In this document: one piece after another, positions 1-6,665 of the stretch
Layout: each line of letters starts with the position of its first letter
Numbering within the stretch: the stretch's first letter is position 1
NCBI GenBank assembly: GCA_019594305.1
Contig: JAFDTZ010000080.1
Location: 1 to 10,203, forward strand
Direction: 5' to 3'
DNA from: Thermoplasmata archaeon
GTDB lineage: Archaea; Thermoplasmatota; Thermoplasmata; Halarchaeoplasmatales; Halarchaeoplasmataceae
Length of the DNA: 10,203 nucleotides
Program-made: the position numbers and the translations under genes
The notes under the pieces: model-generated
Databases searched by the model: none
What the model was told of the DNA's origin: nothing
Seen by the model: only the letters and a program-made list of their open reading frames with translations

Positions 1-480
1 CTGAAATTGATGATTGTGGACATTTACGGCCAGAAAACCTTTTCAAGGTTACATTCATCCAATTACGTGGGTGCCAAAGGCGCGCTTCTAGTTTTTGATG
101 AAACCAGGAAGGACACCTTCGAAAGCATATCTCAATGGTTGAAAGATCTGAACAAGGTTGTTGGTAACATTCCGTATGTAATTCTTGGGAATAAACATGA
201 CCTTATAGAGGATTATGAAAGGGAGGATTCATCAACAAAAAATTTTCATGACTATATCACCAGTAAACAACCTCAGGTGGTGGATTTCTACCAAGAAAAT
301 CTCCAATTCGGTGAGATACCCAGTTTTGAAAGGGTGCCCGAGAAAATGGTCCGTGACTACGCAGGTGAACATGGCACACCATATTTTCTCACCAGCGCTA
401 AAAGCGGGGATAATGTCGAAGAGACCTTTCGTGCACTCGGTGAGATGATTGTAAAAGACATATTAAAAGGAGGTAAATAA
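1..480 (+). CDS. Ras-like small GTPase, 5'-truncated by window edge
   Basis: C-terminal 159 residues of a Ras/Rab-type small GTPase. The reading frame is open from base 1, so the start and the P-loop (G1) and switch I (G2) lie outside the window. Visible motifs, numbered from base 1, are the G3 motif DIYGQ at residues 7-11 (it keeps the Gln matching the catalytic Gln61 of Ras), the G4 motif NKHD at 64-67 and the G5 motif TSAK at 131-134. G4 and G5 are 67 residues apart, against 33 in the related GTPase at 1421-2257, so this protein carries an insertion of about 34 residues between them. The stop is 2 bases before the next gene, whose Shine-Dalgarno AGGAGGT (468-474) lies inside this gene, which implies one operon. 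The expected activity is GTP binding and hydrolysis as a cytoplasmic switch; the partner is inferred to be the next gene. The family call is firm, the cellular role unknown. Confidence 0.9.
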   Translation: MKLMIVDIYGQKTFSRLHSSNYVGAKGALLVFDETRKDTFESISQWLKDLNKVVGNIPYVILGNKHDLIEDYEREDSSTKNFHDYITSKQPQVVDFYQENLQFGEIPSFERVPEKMVRDYAGEHGTPYFLTSAKSGDNVEETFRALGEMIVKDILKGGK

Positions 481-482
481 GC

Positions 483-1418
483 ATGGGAGACAGAGGAAAT
501 ATAGTTATGCCCTTAGAGGCTTTCGATGCCCTTGAAGCCATACTTCAAAGTCCGGACGCAGATACGGACAGGTCATTTGCAGCATTCGGTCATAAATGGG
601 GCCAACGTTTGGTAGAAATGCTGGACGAGAGATGTACACTTGAAGAACTGGAACAATTTGTTATACAGATCGCATGGGAAGCGGGCATAAGTAAACTCGA
701 TGTAAAGAAGACCTATGAAGGTATCTCTATCCGGGTAAAAGAATCGGGGATCAACAACAACTCTTTTATCGGCGGATTCTTAACCGGTGTTATATCCGAG
801 CTTTTGAGTACCGATGAAGAACAAAAACAGTACGGTTTCGAACTGGCGGGAGATGCTAAAGAACAGACATTCATCATTCGAGAGACCCTTTATTCTCAGG
901 GTAGCAAAACAATTGATGAATCACCGGTCAAGTACCCCTCTCTGGTTCCCGGTGAAAGGTACTTGGTTATTGAAGAGGACGCCACCGAGCCTGTAAAGGC
1001 CTTCGATATCTTAAAAGATCTAACTGAACACGGATATTTGGGTCTTTGTATGACGACCATTCTACCTACCAGAGCCATGGAAAATTACGGGCTGCACGGA
1101 ACAAATTTTATCTGGCTTACTGATTATCGAACAGGTGCACAGGAGTTCAAAGAGATGGGCCCGATGCGTTTGGAGTTTGAGATGTCCAGGGACGTACGTA
1201 AATTTTTAAGCGACCAAAGGCATAGAGTTTTGGTAATCCACGGAATAGAGTATCTCATTCGACACAACGGCTTCGATAAAATATCTAACTTTCTCGATAC
1301 CGTAAGTAGGATAGTATCTGCAAATGACAATCTGCTTATATGCCCTATATACCCAAAGGCTTTAAAGGAAATAGATTATTCTAATATGAAAACCATATTC
1401 AAGATGATAGGTGATTGA
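483..1418 (+). CDS. V4R-like / DUF835 domain protein
   Basis: A 311-residue soluble protein with two apparent domains. Residues 1-135 resemble the V4R (4-vinyl reductase-like, small-molecule-binding) fold: an FGHKWGQRLVE stretch near 35-45, then a GGFLTGVISELL helix (97-108) and a GFELAGDAKEQTF strand pair (118-130). The cysteines often seen in metal-binding V4R members are missing from that last part. Residues 155-311 match DUF835, an archaeal domain of unknown biochemistry: PGERYLVIEE (156-165), HGYLGLCMTT (183-192), FIWLTD (209-214) and the hallmark HGIEYLIRHNGF (253-264). There is no signal peptide or membrane segment. The ATG is set by an ideal AGGAGGT 8 bases upstream. The stop overlaps the upstream sequence of the second GTPase, so this gene sits between two small GTPases in one operon. 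A regulatory role toward them is inferred; DUF835 is confident, V4R moderate. Confidence 0.85.
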   Translation: MGDRGNIVMPLEAFDALEAILQSPDADTDRSFAAFGHKWGQRLVEMLDERCTLEELEQFVIQIAWEAGISKLDVKKTYEGISIRVKESGINNNSFIGGFLTGVISELLSTDEEQKQYGFELAGDAKEQTFIIRETLYSQGSKTIDESPVKYPSLVPGERYLVIEEDATEPVKAFDILKDLTEHGYLGLCMTTILPTRAMENYGLHGTNFIWLTDYRTGAQEFKEMGPMRLEFEMSRDVRKFLSDQRHRVLVIHGIEYLIRHNGFDKISNFLDTVSRIVSANDNLLICPIYPKALKEIDYSNMKTIFKMIGD

Positions 1419-1420
1419 CC

Positions 1421-2257
1421 ATGAAAGGTACGTATAAAAGCAAAATAGTCTTGCTTGGTGACAATAGGGTAGGAAAAACATCTTTGGTGAGACGATATGT
1501 GGATCAAACCTTTTCCGACTCGTACAAAGCAACCATCGGAGCCAATATAAAGAAAAAGGTGATGAATTATGAGGATAGAGGCATAGTCCTCAACATGCTC
1601 ATAGTCGATCTCATCGGTCAACAGGGCTTCCGAAATACCCAGAAAAGAAACATGAAAGATGCAAAAGGTGCGCTGATAGTATGTGACCTAACAAGACCCA
1701 ATTCCCTGGAATCCATAGAATCATACTGGATACCCATCCTTAATGAGGTTTTGGGGGACGCACCATCCATGATATTTATGGCCAACAAATCCGACCTGGT
1801 GGATATGGAAGAAGAACATCTTAAAGCATATCGTGCGGAATTACTTTCGCTCAGCGAAAAATACAGCACGAAATTTTTCTTCACTAGTGCGAAAACAGGC
1901 GAGAACGTAGAACAATCATTCTATGACCTCGGTCTCTTATCACTTAACCAAGAACCGGCTATATATCACCTGCGGGAAATGTACCATGTGGACGAAGGCA
2001 TATCCCCTATAGAGGTCCTTGATCTTTTCAAAGCCCAGCTATATCTTGAATTGGGCGGTGAGGAGTTCGTAAATTCTATTCTGCAAACACAGTTGCCGAA
2101 GACAGGGATAGACATTAATCAACACCCGAAACCAGAGCAACTTTACAAATTGAACGAACGTATCAAGGAAATCGAGTTATCCTTTTTGGGCGATAAAGTT
2201 TCAAACAAATATTACATGAAGAGAAAAGGCATCCTCGCCAAAATGAACACCGGTTGA
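1421..2257 (+). CDS. Ras-like small GTPase with helical C-terminal extension
   Basis: A complete small GTPase of 278 residues. It has G1 GDNRVGKTS (13-21), a G2 threonine in YKATIG (Thr38), G3 DLIGQ (63-67, with the Ras Gln61 equivalent), G4 NKSD (122-125) and G5 TSAK (155-158). The GTPase domain ends near 175. About 100 further residues follow, predicted helical, with charged and leucine-rich stretches and a GIDINQHPKPEQLYKL segment. This tail is not part of a normal Ras fold, and I do not recognise it with certainty. There is no C-terminal lipidation cysteine, so membrane attachment by prenylation is not expected. The ATG at 1421 is preferred over a TTG at 1415 because AGGTGA (1409-1414) sits 6 bases ahead of it; the start is 2 bases after the previous stop. 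Its Ras-type companion at the window start and the DUF835 protein suggest a three-part signalling cassette. Confidence 0.92.
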   Translation: MKGTYKSKIVLLGDNRVGKTSLVRRYVDQTFSDSYKATIGANIKKKVMNYEDRGIVLNMLIVDLIGQQGFRNTQKRNMKDAKGALIVCDLTRPNSLESIESYWIPILNEVLGDAPSMIFMANKSDLVDMEEEHLKAYRAELLSLSEKYSTKFFFTSAKTGENVEQSFYDLGLLSLNQEPAIYHLREMYHVDEGISPIEVLDLFKAQLYLELGGEEFVNSILQTQLPKTGIDINQHPKPEQLYKLNERIKEIELSFLGDKVSNKYYMKRKGILAKMNTG

Positions 2258-2262
2258 TAGCT

Positions 2263-2318
2263 AGGTTTTTGAACCTTTAACTGCGATTAAGTACATTTTT
2301 CTTTTGTGTGTATGTACT
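2263..2318 (+). terminator. Likely transcription end: small hairpin, inverted repeat and T-tract
   Basis: Just after the GTPase stop there is a small stem AGGTT/AACCT (2263-2276). A longer inverted repeat, AGTACAT (2290-2296) and ATGTACT (2312-2318), follows, and its loop holds the T-rich run TTTTTCTTTT. Archaeal transcription commonly ends at U-rich tracts, so this plausibly ends the GTPase operon. The inverted repeat also ends 12 bases before the BRE/TATA of the next operon, so it could instead bind a regulator. Confidence 0.4.
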
Positions 2319-2330
2319 GTTTAATCCATT

Positions 2331-2347
2331 GGAAAGATATTTATACT
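2331..2347 (+). promoter_or_regulatory. Archaeal BRE/TATA promoter of membrane-protein operon
   Basis: A purine-rich BRE-like GGAAAG (2331-2336) is followed by TTTATACT (2340-2347). The box centre is about 25 bases before the ATG at 2368, and there is no Shine-Dalgarno. Together these indicate transcription starting at or next to the start codon, giving a leaderless mRNA. Confidence 0.7.
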
Positions 2348-2367
2348 TCTAACATTATACCAAATCT

Positions 2368-3003
2368 ATGCAAGGGTCTGAAGAAGATGAGATAGATGAA
2401 GACAGAAGACGCTTCTGGCAGACAAGGAGTGAAGGAAGGTCACAGTTCATTTTTATAGGTTTCGTAGGTGTTACAATCCTGATGGCCATTGTAGTTACGG
2501 CCACCGGGGCATACGGTTATTATTCATGGCAGGAATGGAGAAAGGGTCCTCAGATACGTATAGAGGAAGGTCTATTCGAATTCCACGAAGGTGATACTCC
2601 GGGGGAGGCGGACATAAGAGTGCATATCACCCTTATCAACCAGAGGTCAAAAGAAAGTGGTGACATAACCCTTGAATGGTTGATAATGGATAGCGCGGAT
2701 TCACGGGACAATATAGTTCTGAGAGAAGGGTCAAAGGAAATAAATCCCATGCCGGCGGAGTCCACCGGTGAAGAGACCTTTGACATCAGTCTTGGGGAAG
2801 GAAACTACGTGATCTCATACAGGGTGTACGACGATGAACTATTCAGTTACGAAGCAAGACAGAACATATATGTCGGCCGGGAGGACGTAGAACATGATGT
2901 ACCGGACACAGTTACGATACCCGAGTATCCCTTTGCATTTATCCCTGTTATACTTATGATATTACTAATATGTGTTTTCAGGAGGCGATATCATGACCGT
3001 TAA
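2368..3003 (+). CDS. Membrane-anchored protein, tandem paralogue 1 (unknown function)
   Basis: A 211-residue protein of a family I cannot name. An acidic and basic N-terminal stretch (1-26) contains RRRFW. A transmembrane helix follows at about 27-51. A region of roughly 130 residues then alternates like a beta-sandwich, as in archaeal surface CARDB/Ig-like domains. A second transmembrane helix spans about 187-204, with the basic tail RRRYHDR. The charge pattern suggests both ends inside and the middle domain outside. Segments shared with the next protein are PQIRIEEGLFEFHE, LEWLIM...SRDN and YVISYRVYDD...FSYEARQ. There is no cysteine pair or catalytic motif. It is the first gene of a three-gene operon and apparently leaderless. 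Its last 11 bases overlap the next start. A surface structural or sensing role is possible but inferred. Confidence 0.8.
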   Translation: MQGSEEDEIDEDRRRFWQTRSEGRSQFIFIGFVGVTILMAIVVTATGAYGYYSWQEWRKGPQIRIEEGLFEFHEGDTPGEADIRVHITLINQRSKESGDITLEWLIMDSADSRDNIVLREGSKEINPMPAESTGEETFDISLGEGNYVISYRVYDDELFSYEARQNIYVGREDVEHDVPDTVTIPEYPFAFIPVILMILLICVFRRRYHDR

Positions 3004-3628
3004 GAAAGAAAAGGAACAGGAGCGATTCTGGGAACGAAAAGCGGATGGCAAATCATCTACATTGATGATAGGGTTCATAATCAGTGTAATCGTTATGCTG
3101 GTAGTTGTGATCATAATGGCCGGTTATGGGTATGCAAGATACCAGGATTGGACAAGACGGCCGCAAATACATGTAGAACGGAGTCTGTTCAAATACCATG
3201 AAGAGGTACACGAAGGTAAGGTTAACATAACGGTGCATGTATTTTTAAAGAACCACGGTGAAAAGGAAACCGGCCCCCTGGAGCTGGAATGGTTGGTCAT
3301 GCCCTATGCACGTGCCAGAGATAATTATTATATCGAAAGTGGGCGAAGGCCTGTAGAATCCATGGATGTTGATGAAACAATCAACGTTACCTTTGACCTA
3401 AAATTGCCGGTAGGATCATATTTTATCGCCTATCGTACTTATGAGGGCGGTTACTTCAGCTACGAAGGCAGACAATCCCTTACAGTTACCGACGAAGATG
3501 TGGAAGAAGAGGCACCTGTTGCAGACGAAGCCGATAGGGATGCTGCTGATTATGCGCCTTCGATACCATTTATCGTAGTCCTTATCACCCTATTGTTTGT
3601 AACTTTGATCCGGAGGAAAAGAAGATGA
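2993..3628 (+). CDS. Membrane-anchored protein, tandem paralogue 2 (unknown function)
   Basis: A 211-residue protein, exactly the length of its upstream paralogue and with the same plan. A charged N-terminus carries ERFWERKADGKS, followed by a transmembrane helix at about 26-48, an external beta-rich domain and an acidic linker (EDVEEEAPVADEADRD). A C-terminal transmembrane helix at about 189-206 ends in RRKRR. It shares PQIHVERSLFKYHE, LEWLVM...ARDN and YFIAYRTYEGGYFSYEGRQS with the upstream paralogue, so the pair arose by tandem duplication. The ATG at 2993 is chosen because AGGAGG (2980-2985) stands 7 bases ahead; a GTG at 2972 in the same frame has no such signal. The first 11 bases overlap the preceding gene, and ATGA links it to the next one. 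That coupling points to coordinated translation, perhaps of one complex. The function is unknown. Confidence 0.82.
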   Translation: MTVKKEKEQERFWERKADGKSSTLMIGFIISVIVMLVVVIIMAGYGYARYQDWTRRPQIHVERSLFKYHEEVHEGKVNITVHVFLKNHGEKETGPLELEWLVMPYARARDNYYIESGRRPVESMDVDETINVTFDLKLPVGSYFIAYRTYEGGYFSYEGRQSLTVTDEDVEEEAPVADEADRDAADYAPSIPFIVVLITLLFVTLIRRKRR

Positions 3629-4044
3629 GACGAGATAAGAGAGGCCTATCGGGAGCAGAGTGGTTCTTCGTATTATTCATCGCATTGCTCCTGGTGATAA
3701 CGGTTGTATTCGCTGTTCTCATAGGACGTATCGGCCCTGAAAAGGAGCCGCATCTTGTTATCCAGGACGTGTACTATATGGAAAACGAAGATGGATTGAC
3801 CGCCTATGTTTATATCAGTAACCTGGGTGAACCCAGTGGAACCGGAACCCTTGAATGGACATTGACACGGTCAGGTGATAGACTGGTTGAACAAGGTGAG
3901 CAGGAATTTACCATAGAGGGCCGAAAAACGGATACCGCCATCTTCGAATTCAGCTTTGATGGTGACGAAGAACACCGTTTGGAGATAGATATTTTCCACG
4001 GTAACGAGAAGGTCGATTACTATTCAAAGAGATTATCCCCGTAG
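3625..4044 (+). CDS. Short membrane-anchored relative of the two upstream proteins
   Basis: A 139-residue protein. A basic N-terminus (MRRDKRGLSGAEW) leads into one transmembrane helix at about 13-35, and an external domain of about 100 residues follows. The external part keeps PHLVIQDVYY and GTGTLEW, which align with the PQI.VE..LF and LEW blocks of the two preceding paralogues, but the C-terminal membrane segment is absent. The protein is therefore a single-pass, shortened or diverged family member, with its domain predicted outside. It could also be read as a type III signal-like (archaellin/pilin) N-terminus, but the Lys/Arg-Gly site ahead of the helix is not decisive. The ATG overlaps the previous TGA (ATGA), implying translational coupling. 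No function is assignable. Confidence 0.75.
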   Translation: MRRDKRGLSGAEWFFVLFIALLLVITVVFAVLIGRIGPEKEPHLVIQDVYYMENEDGLTAYVYISNLGEPSGTGTLEWTLTRSGDRLVEQGEQEFTIEGRKTDTAIFEFSFDGDEEHRLEIDIFHGNEKVDYYSKRLSP

Positions 4045-4056
4045 GCTAGAATAATA

Positions 4057-4093
4057 TTTATACCTAAAAAGAGCATCGACAAGAGAAAAGGAG
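4057..4093 (+). promoter_or_regulatory. Enolase promoter and ribosome binding site
   Basis: A TATA box TTTATACC (4057-4064) lies only 12 bases after the preceding stop and gives a predicted transcript start near 4085. AAGGAG (4088-4093) follows, 8 bases before the ATG at 4102. In contrast to the leaderless genes nearby, the mRNA would have a short leader with a Shine-Dalgarno. Confidence 0.65.
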
Positions 4094-4101
4094 TCTAAAT
4101 C

Positions 4102-5364
4102 ATGTACCAAATAGAATATATCAAGGCGAGAGAGATCCTCGATTCAAGGGGTAACCCCACTGTGAAGGCGGAAGTACAGACCGGTATATCCGTAGGAACC
4201 GCAGCGGTACCTTCCGGGGCATCAACCGGAAGTCGAGAGGCCATCGAGTTAAGAGACGGTGACGAAGATAGATACAGAGGCAAGGGTGTACTCACTGCCG
4301 TTGATAATATCAACAGCCGTATCGCCCCTGAAATCATGGGGATGGACATAAGGGACCAAACAGATATAGACGGATGTATGCTTGAGCTAGACGGTACGGA
4401 TAACAAAAGCGAACTTGGAGCCAATGCGATACTAGCGGTTTCCTTAGCTGCTTCCCGGGCGGCTGCTAATGCCCTGGACCTTCCCTTATATCGTTACCTC
4501 GGTCGATTAAACGATGTTTTACTGCCGGTACCCTTTTTCAACGTGATCAACGGCGGAGAACATGCCGGTAACGAGCTTGATATCCAAGAGCATATGATAG
4601 CTCCCGTGGGTGCGTCCAATTTCAAGGAAGCACTACGCATGGGTGTCGAAGTGTATCATACGCTAGGCTCTTTGCTTAAGGAGAAATACGGCCCGGTGGC
4701 CACCAATGTCGGCGATGAAGGCGGATTCGCACCTCCTTTAAAGGACCCAGTGGAACCCTTCGATCTAATAATCGATGCAATAGAAATAGCCGGTTACTCC
4801 GGTGATATAAAGATAGCCGTGGACACGGCGGCATCTGAGTTCTACAAAGAAGATAACTATATTTTCGGAGGTAAAACACTGCAGTCATCCGAGATGGTGG
4901 ATTTTTACGAGAAATTGACAGAGGAATATCCTATCATATCTCTTGAAGACCCATTAGCGGAGGACGATTGGCCCGGTTTCAAAGAGATCACTCAACGGCT
5001 GGGCAAGAAAGTACAGGTAGTCGGCGATGATATATTCGTAAGTGATCCCGGTATCATCGGTAAAGGTATAAGTGAAGGCGTCTGCAATGCTGTGCTTTTG
5101 AAGGTGAACCAGATAGGAACACTTACCGAAGCCCTGGATGCTGCGTCCCTGGCCATGAACAATGGTTACAGCATAATGGTATCTCACCGTTCAGGCGAAA
5201 CCAGCGACCACTACATCGCGGATCTATCGGTAGCCCTTTCATGCGGTCGGATAAAATCAGGAGCGCCTGCACGGGGTGAACGCACTGCAAAATACAACCG
5301 TTTATTAGAGATAGAAGATGAATTAAGTACTTCATCGCTCTACGGTTTCAACAATATCATATAA
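4102..5364 (+). CDS. eno: Enolase (phosphopyruvate hydratase)
   Basis: Cytoplasmic glycolytic and gluconeogenic enzyme that interconverts 2-phosphoglycerate and phosphoenolpyruvate with magnesium. It has 420 residues, slightly shorter than the usual 420-435. The N-terminal capping domain carries ILDSRGNPT (12-20) and the mobile loop PSGASTG (37-43, Ser41). The barrel domain keeps every expected residue: His154 (GGEHAGN), Glu163 (QEHMI) and Glu206 (GDEGGFAP); the metal ligands Asp241, Glu282 (LEDP) and Asp309 (VGDD); and Lys334 (LLKVNQIGT), His362-Arg363-Ser364 (SHRSGET) and Lys385 (IKSGAPARGER). It therefore looks fully active. It has its own promoter and a Shine-Dalgarno. The last 25 bases overlap, tail to tail, the 3' end of the permease gene on the other strand. 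Confidence 0.98.
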   Translation: MYQIEYIKAREILDSRGNPTVKAEVQTGISVGTAAVPSGASTGSREAIELRDGDEDRYRGKGVLTAVDNINSRIAPEIMGMDIRDQTDIDGCMLELDGTDNKSELGANAILAVSLAASRAAANALDLPLYRYLGRLNDVLLPVPFFNVINGGEHAGNELDIQEHMIAPVGASNFKEALRMGVEVYHTLGSLLKEKYGPVATNVGDEGGFAPPLKDPVEPFDLIIDAIEIAGYSGDIKIAVDTAASEFYKEDNYIFGGKTLQSSEMVDFYEKLTEEYPIISLEDPLAEDDWPGFKEITQRLGKKVQVVGDDIFVSDPGIIGKGISEGVCNAVLLKVNQIGTLTEALDAASLAMNNGYSIMVSHRSGETSDHYIADLSVALSCGRIKSGAPARGERTAKYNRLLEIEDELSTSSLYGFNNII

Positions 5365-6659
5365 AACACATAGAGAAGTAAGAATGATAACAGCAGGGTA
5401 AATATGGTGATAGGTAGGCCGATCTTAGTGTATTTCTTGAAGGATAGTGGGTAACCCATCTTTTCCGAAATATTTGAGACTATCAGGTTGGCCGGGGAGC
5501 TGAAAAGTGTTCCGTTTCCCCCTAGACCGACACCCAGTGCCAATGCCCACCAGAGTGGATTTACGGCATATGCCGTTCCCAGCCCACTTTCGAGTATTAT
5601 TATGTTTACCGCCGGTATCAATGTTATGACCGCGGGAACGTTTCCCACCATCATGGCAAATAGACCGCTTGCCATCAGTACGATAAAGATGCTCAGGGTC
5701 AGGTTACCATTGCTCATTGTCAGTATCCCCTCTGCTGCAGCTTCTATCAGACCAGCCTCGTATAGGCCACCTATAAGTACGAAAAGTCCCGCAAAGAAGA
5801 TCAGTGTGGTCCAGCTAACATGACTCAGGGCTATCTCCGGCTCGGACATGGAGAGTAATAAAAGAAGAGACGCCCCCAACAGAGCGACTATCCAGGGTTC
5901 GATACCCAGTATATGATGTACCATGAAAAGGGCGATGGTTATCAGTAGAACGAAAAGCGATTTGTACAGTAAGGGGCGATTGGTTATGCATTCCCTTTCA
6001 TCCATCTTCATCAATCTATCGAACCCCTCCATCTCGCTTTCCAGGACATCCTTGAACATCAACTCGAAAACGAGTATGATGGTGACGAGTATGATCAAAA
6101 CAATGGGTGCAAGATAGATCAAGTAATCTATGAACCGTATGCCGGCGGCACTAGCTATCATGATATTTGGAGGGTCTCCTATCAATGTGGATGTACCCCC
6201 TATGTTGGAAGACATCATCACAACAATGAGAAAGGGTATCGGATTGATATCAAGTTCATTGGCTATTATCACCGTTATGGGTACTACCAGTAGAACCGTG
6301 GTCACGTTATCCAATAACGCGGATGTGAAAGCAGTGATCAATATAAAAAGTGCAAGGAGTCTGTAATAACTACCATTAGAGAGTTTAGCGGTTTTAATTG
6401 CCAAGAATCTAATAAATCCGGTTTCACCCAGCAACCCATGAATTATCATCAAACCGAGTATGAGACCTATCGTATTGAAATCGATAAAACCAAGGGCCTT
6501 ATCCGGAGTGTAAAAATTCATCACCTGACCGAAAAGTATCATGGCGACGGCTCCGGACATAGCAGCGGCCGTTCTATGAATGTTCTTGCTTATCACCCCA
6601 TAATAGGTCAAAGCAAAAATTGTTACCGTGCCTATCAAGATGATATTCAACAATTTCAC
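5340..6659 (-). CDS. ArsB/NhaD/SLC13-type ion or anion permease
   Basis: A 439-residue inner-membrane transporter of the ion transporter superfamily that includes ArsB, NhaD, CitM and the DASS/SLC13 carriers. About 11-12 hydrophobic helices are visible, in two halves. Each half has the re-entrant signature typical of the family: DNVTTVLL (117-124) with SNIGGTSTLIGDPPN (151-165), and VGNVPAVITLIPA (338-350) with GGNGTLFSSPANLIV (380-394). LIGDPPN is characteristic of ArsB/NhaD/P-protein-like members, but the sequence alone does not settle the substrate (arsenite, sodium, citrate or dicarboxylate). A cytoplasmic loop of about 30 charged residues (200-228) joins the halves. The start is a GTG, 6 bases after the UspA stop; the next in-frame Met is only at residue 34, inside the membrane core. 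The gene is the second of an operon with UspA. Confidence 0.9.
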   Translation of the reverse strand: MKLLNIILIGTVTIFALTYYGVISKNIHRTAAAMSGAVAMILFGQVMNFYTPDKALGFIDFNTIGLILGLMIIHGLLGETGFIRFLAIKTAKLSNGSYYRLLALFILITAFTSALLDNVTTVLLVVPITVIIANELDINPIPFLIVVMMSSNIGGTSTLIGDPPNIMIASAAGIRFIDYLIYLAPIVLIILVTIILVFELMFKDVLESEMEGFDRLMKMDERECITNRPLLYKSLFVLLITIALFMVHHILGIEPWIVALLGASLLLLLSMSEPEIALSHVSWTTLIFFAGLFVLIGGLYEAGLIEAAAEGILTMSNGNLTLSIFIVLMASGLFAMMVGNVPAVITLIPAVNIIILESGLGTAYAVNPLWWALALGVGLGGNGTLFSSPANLIVSNISEKMGYPLSFKKYTKIGLPITIFTLLLSFLLLYVFYMILLKP

Positions 6660-6665
6660 CCTGTA

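Noticed and set aside
4095..4424. 109-residue frame antisense to the enolase start
   Set aside because: Shadow of the strongly conserved enolase frame, with Ser/Pro-rich low-complexity composition.
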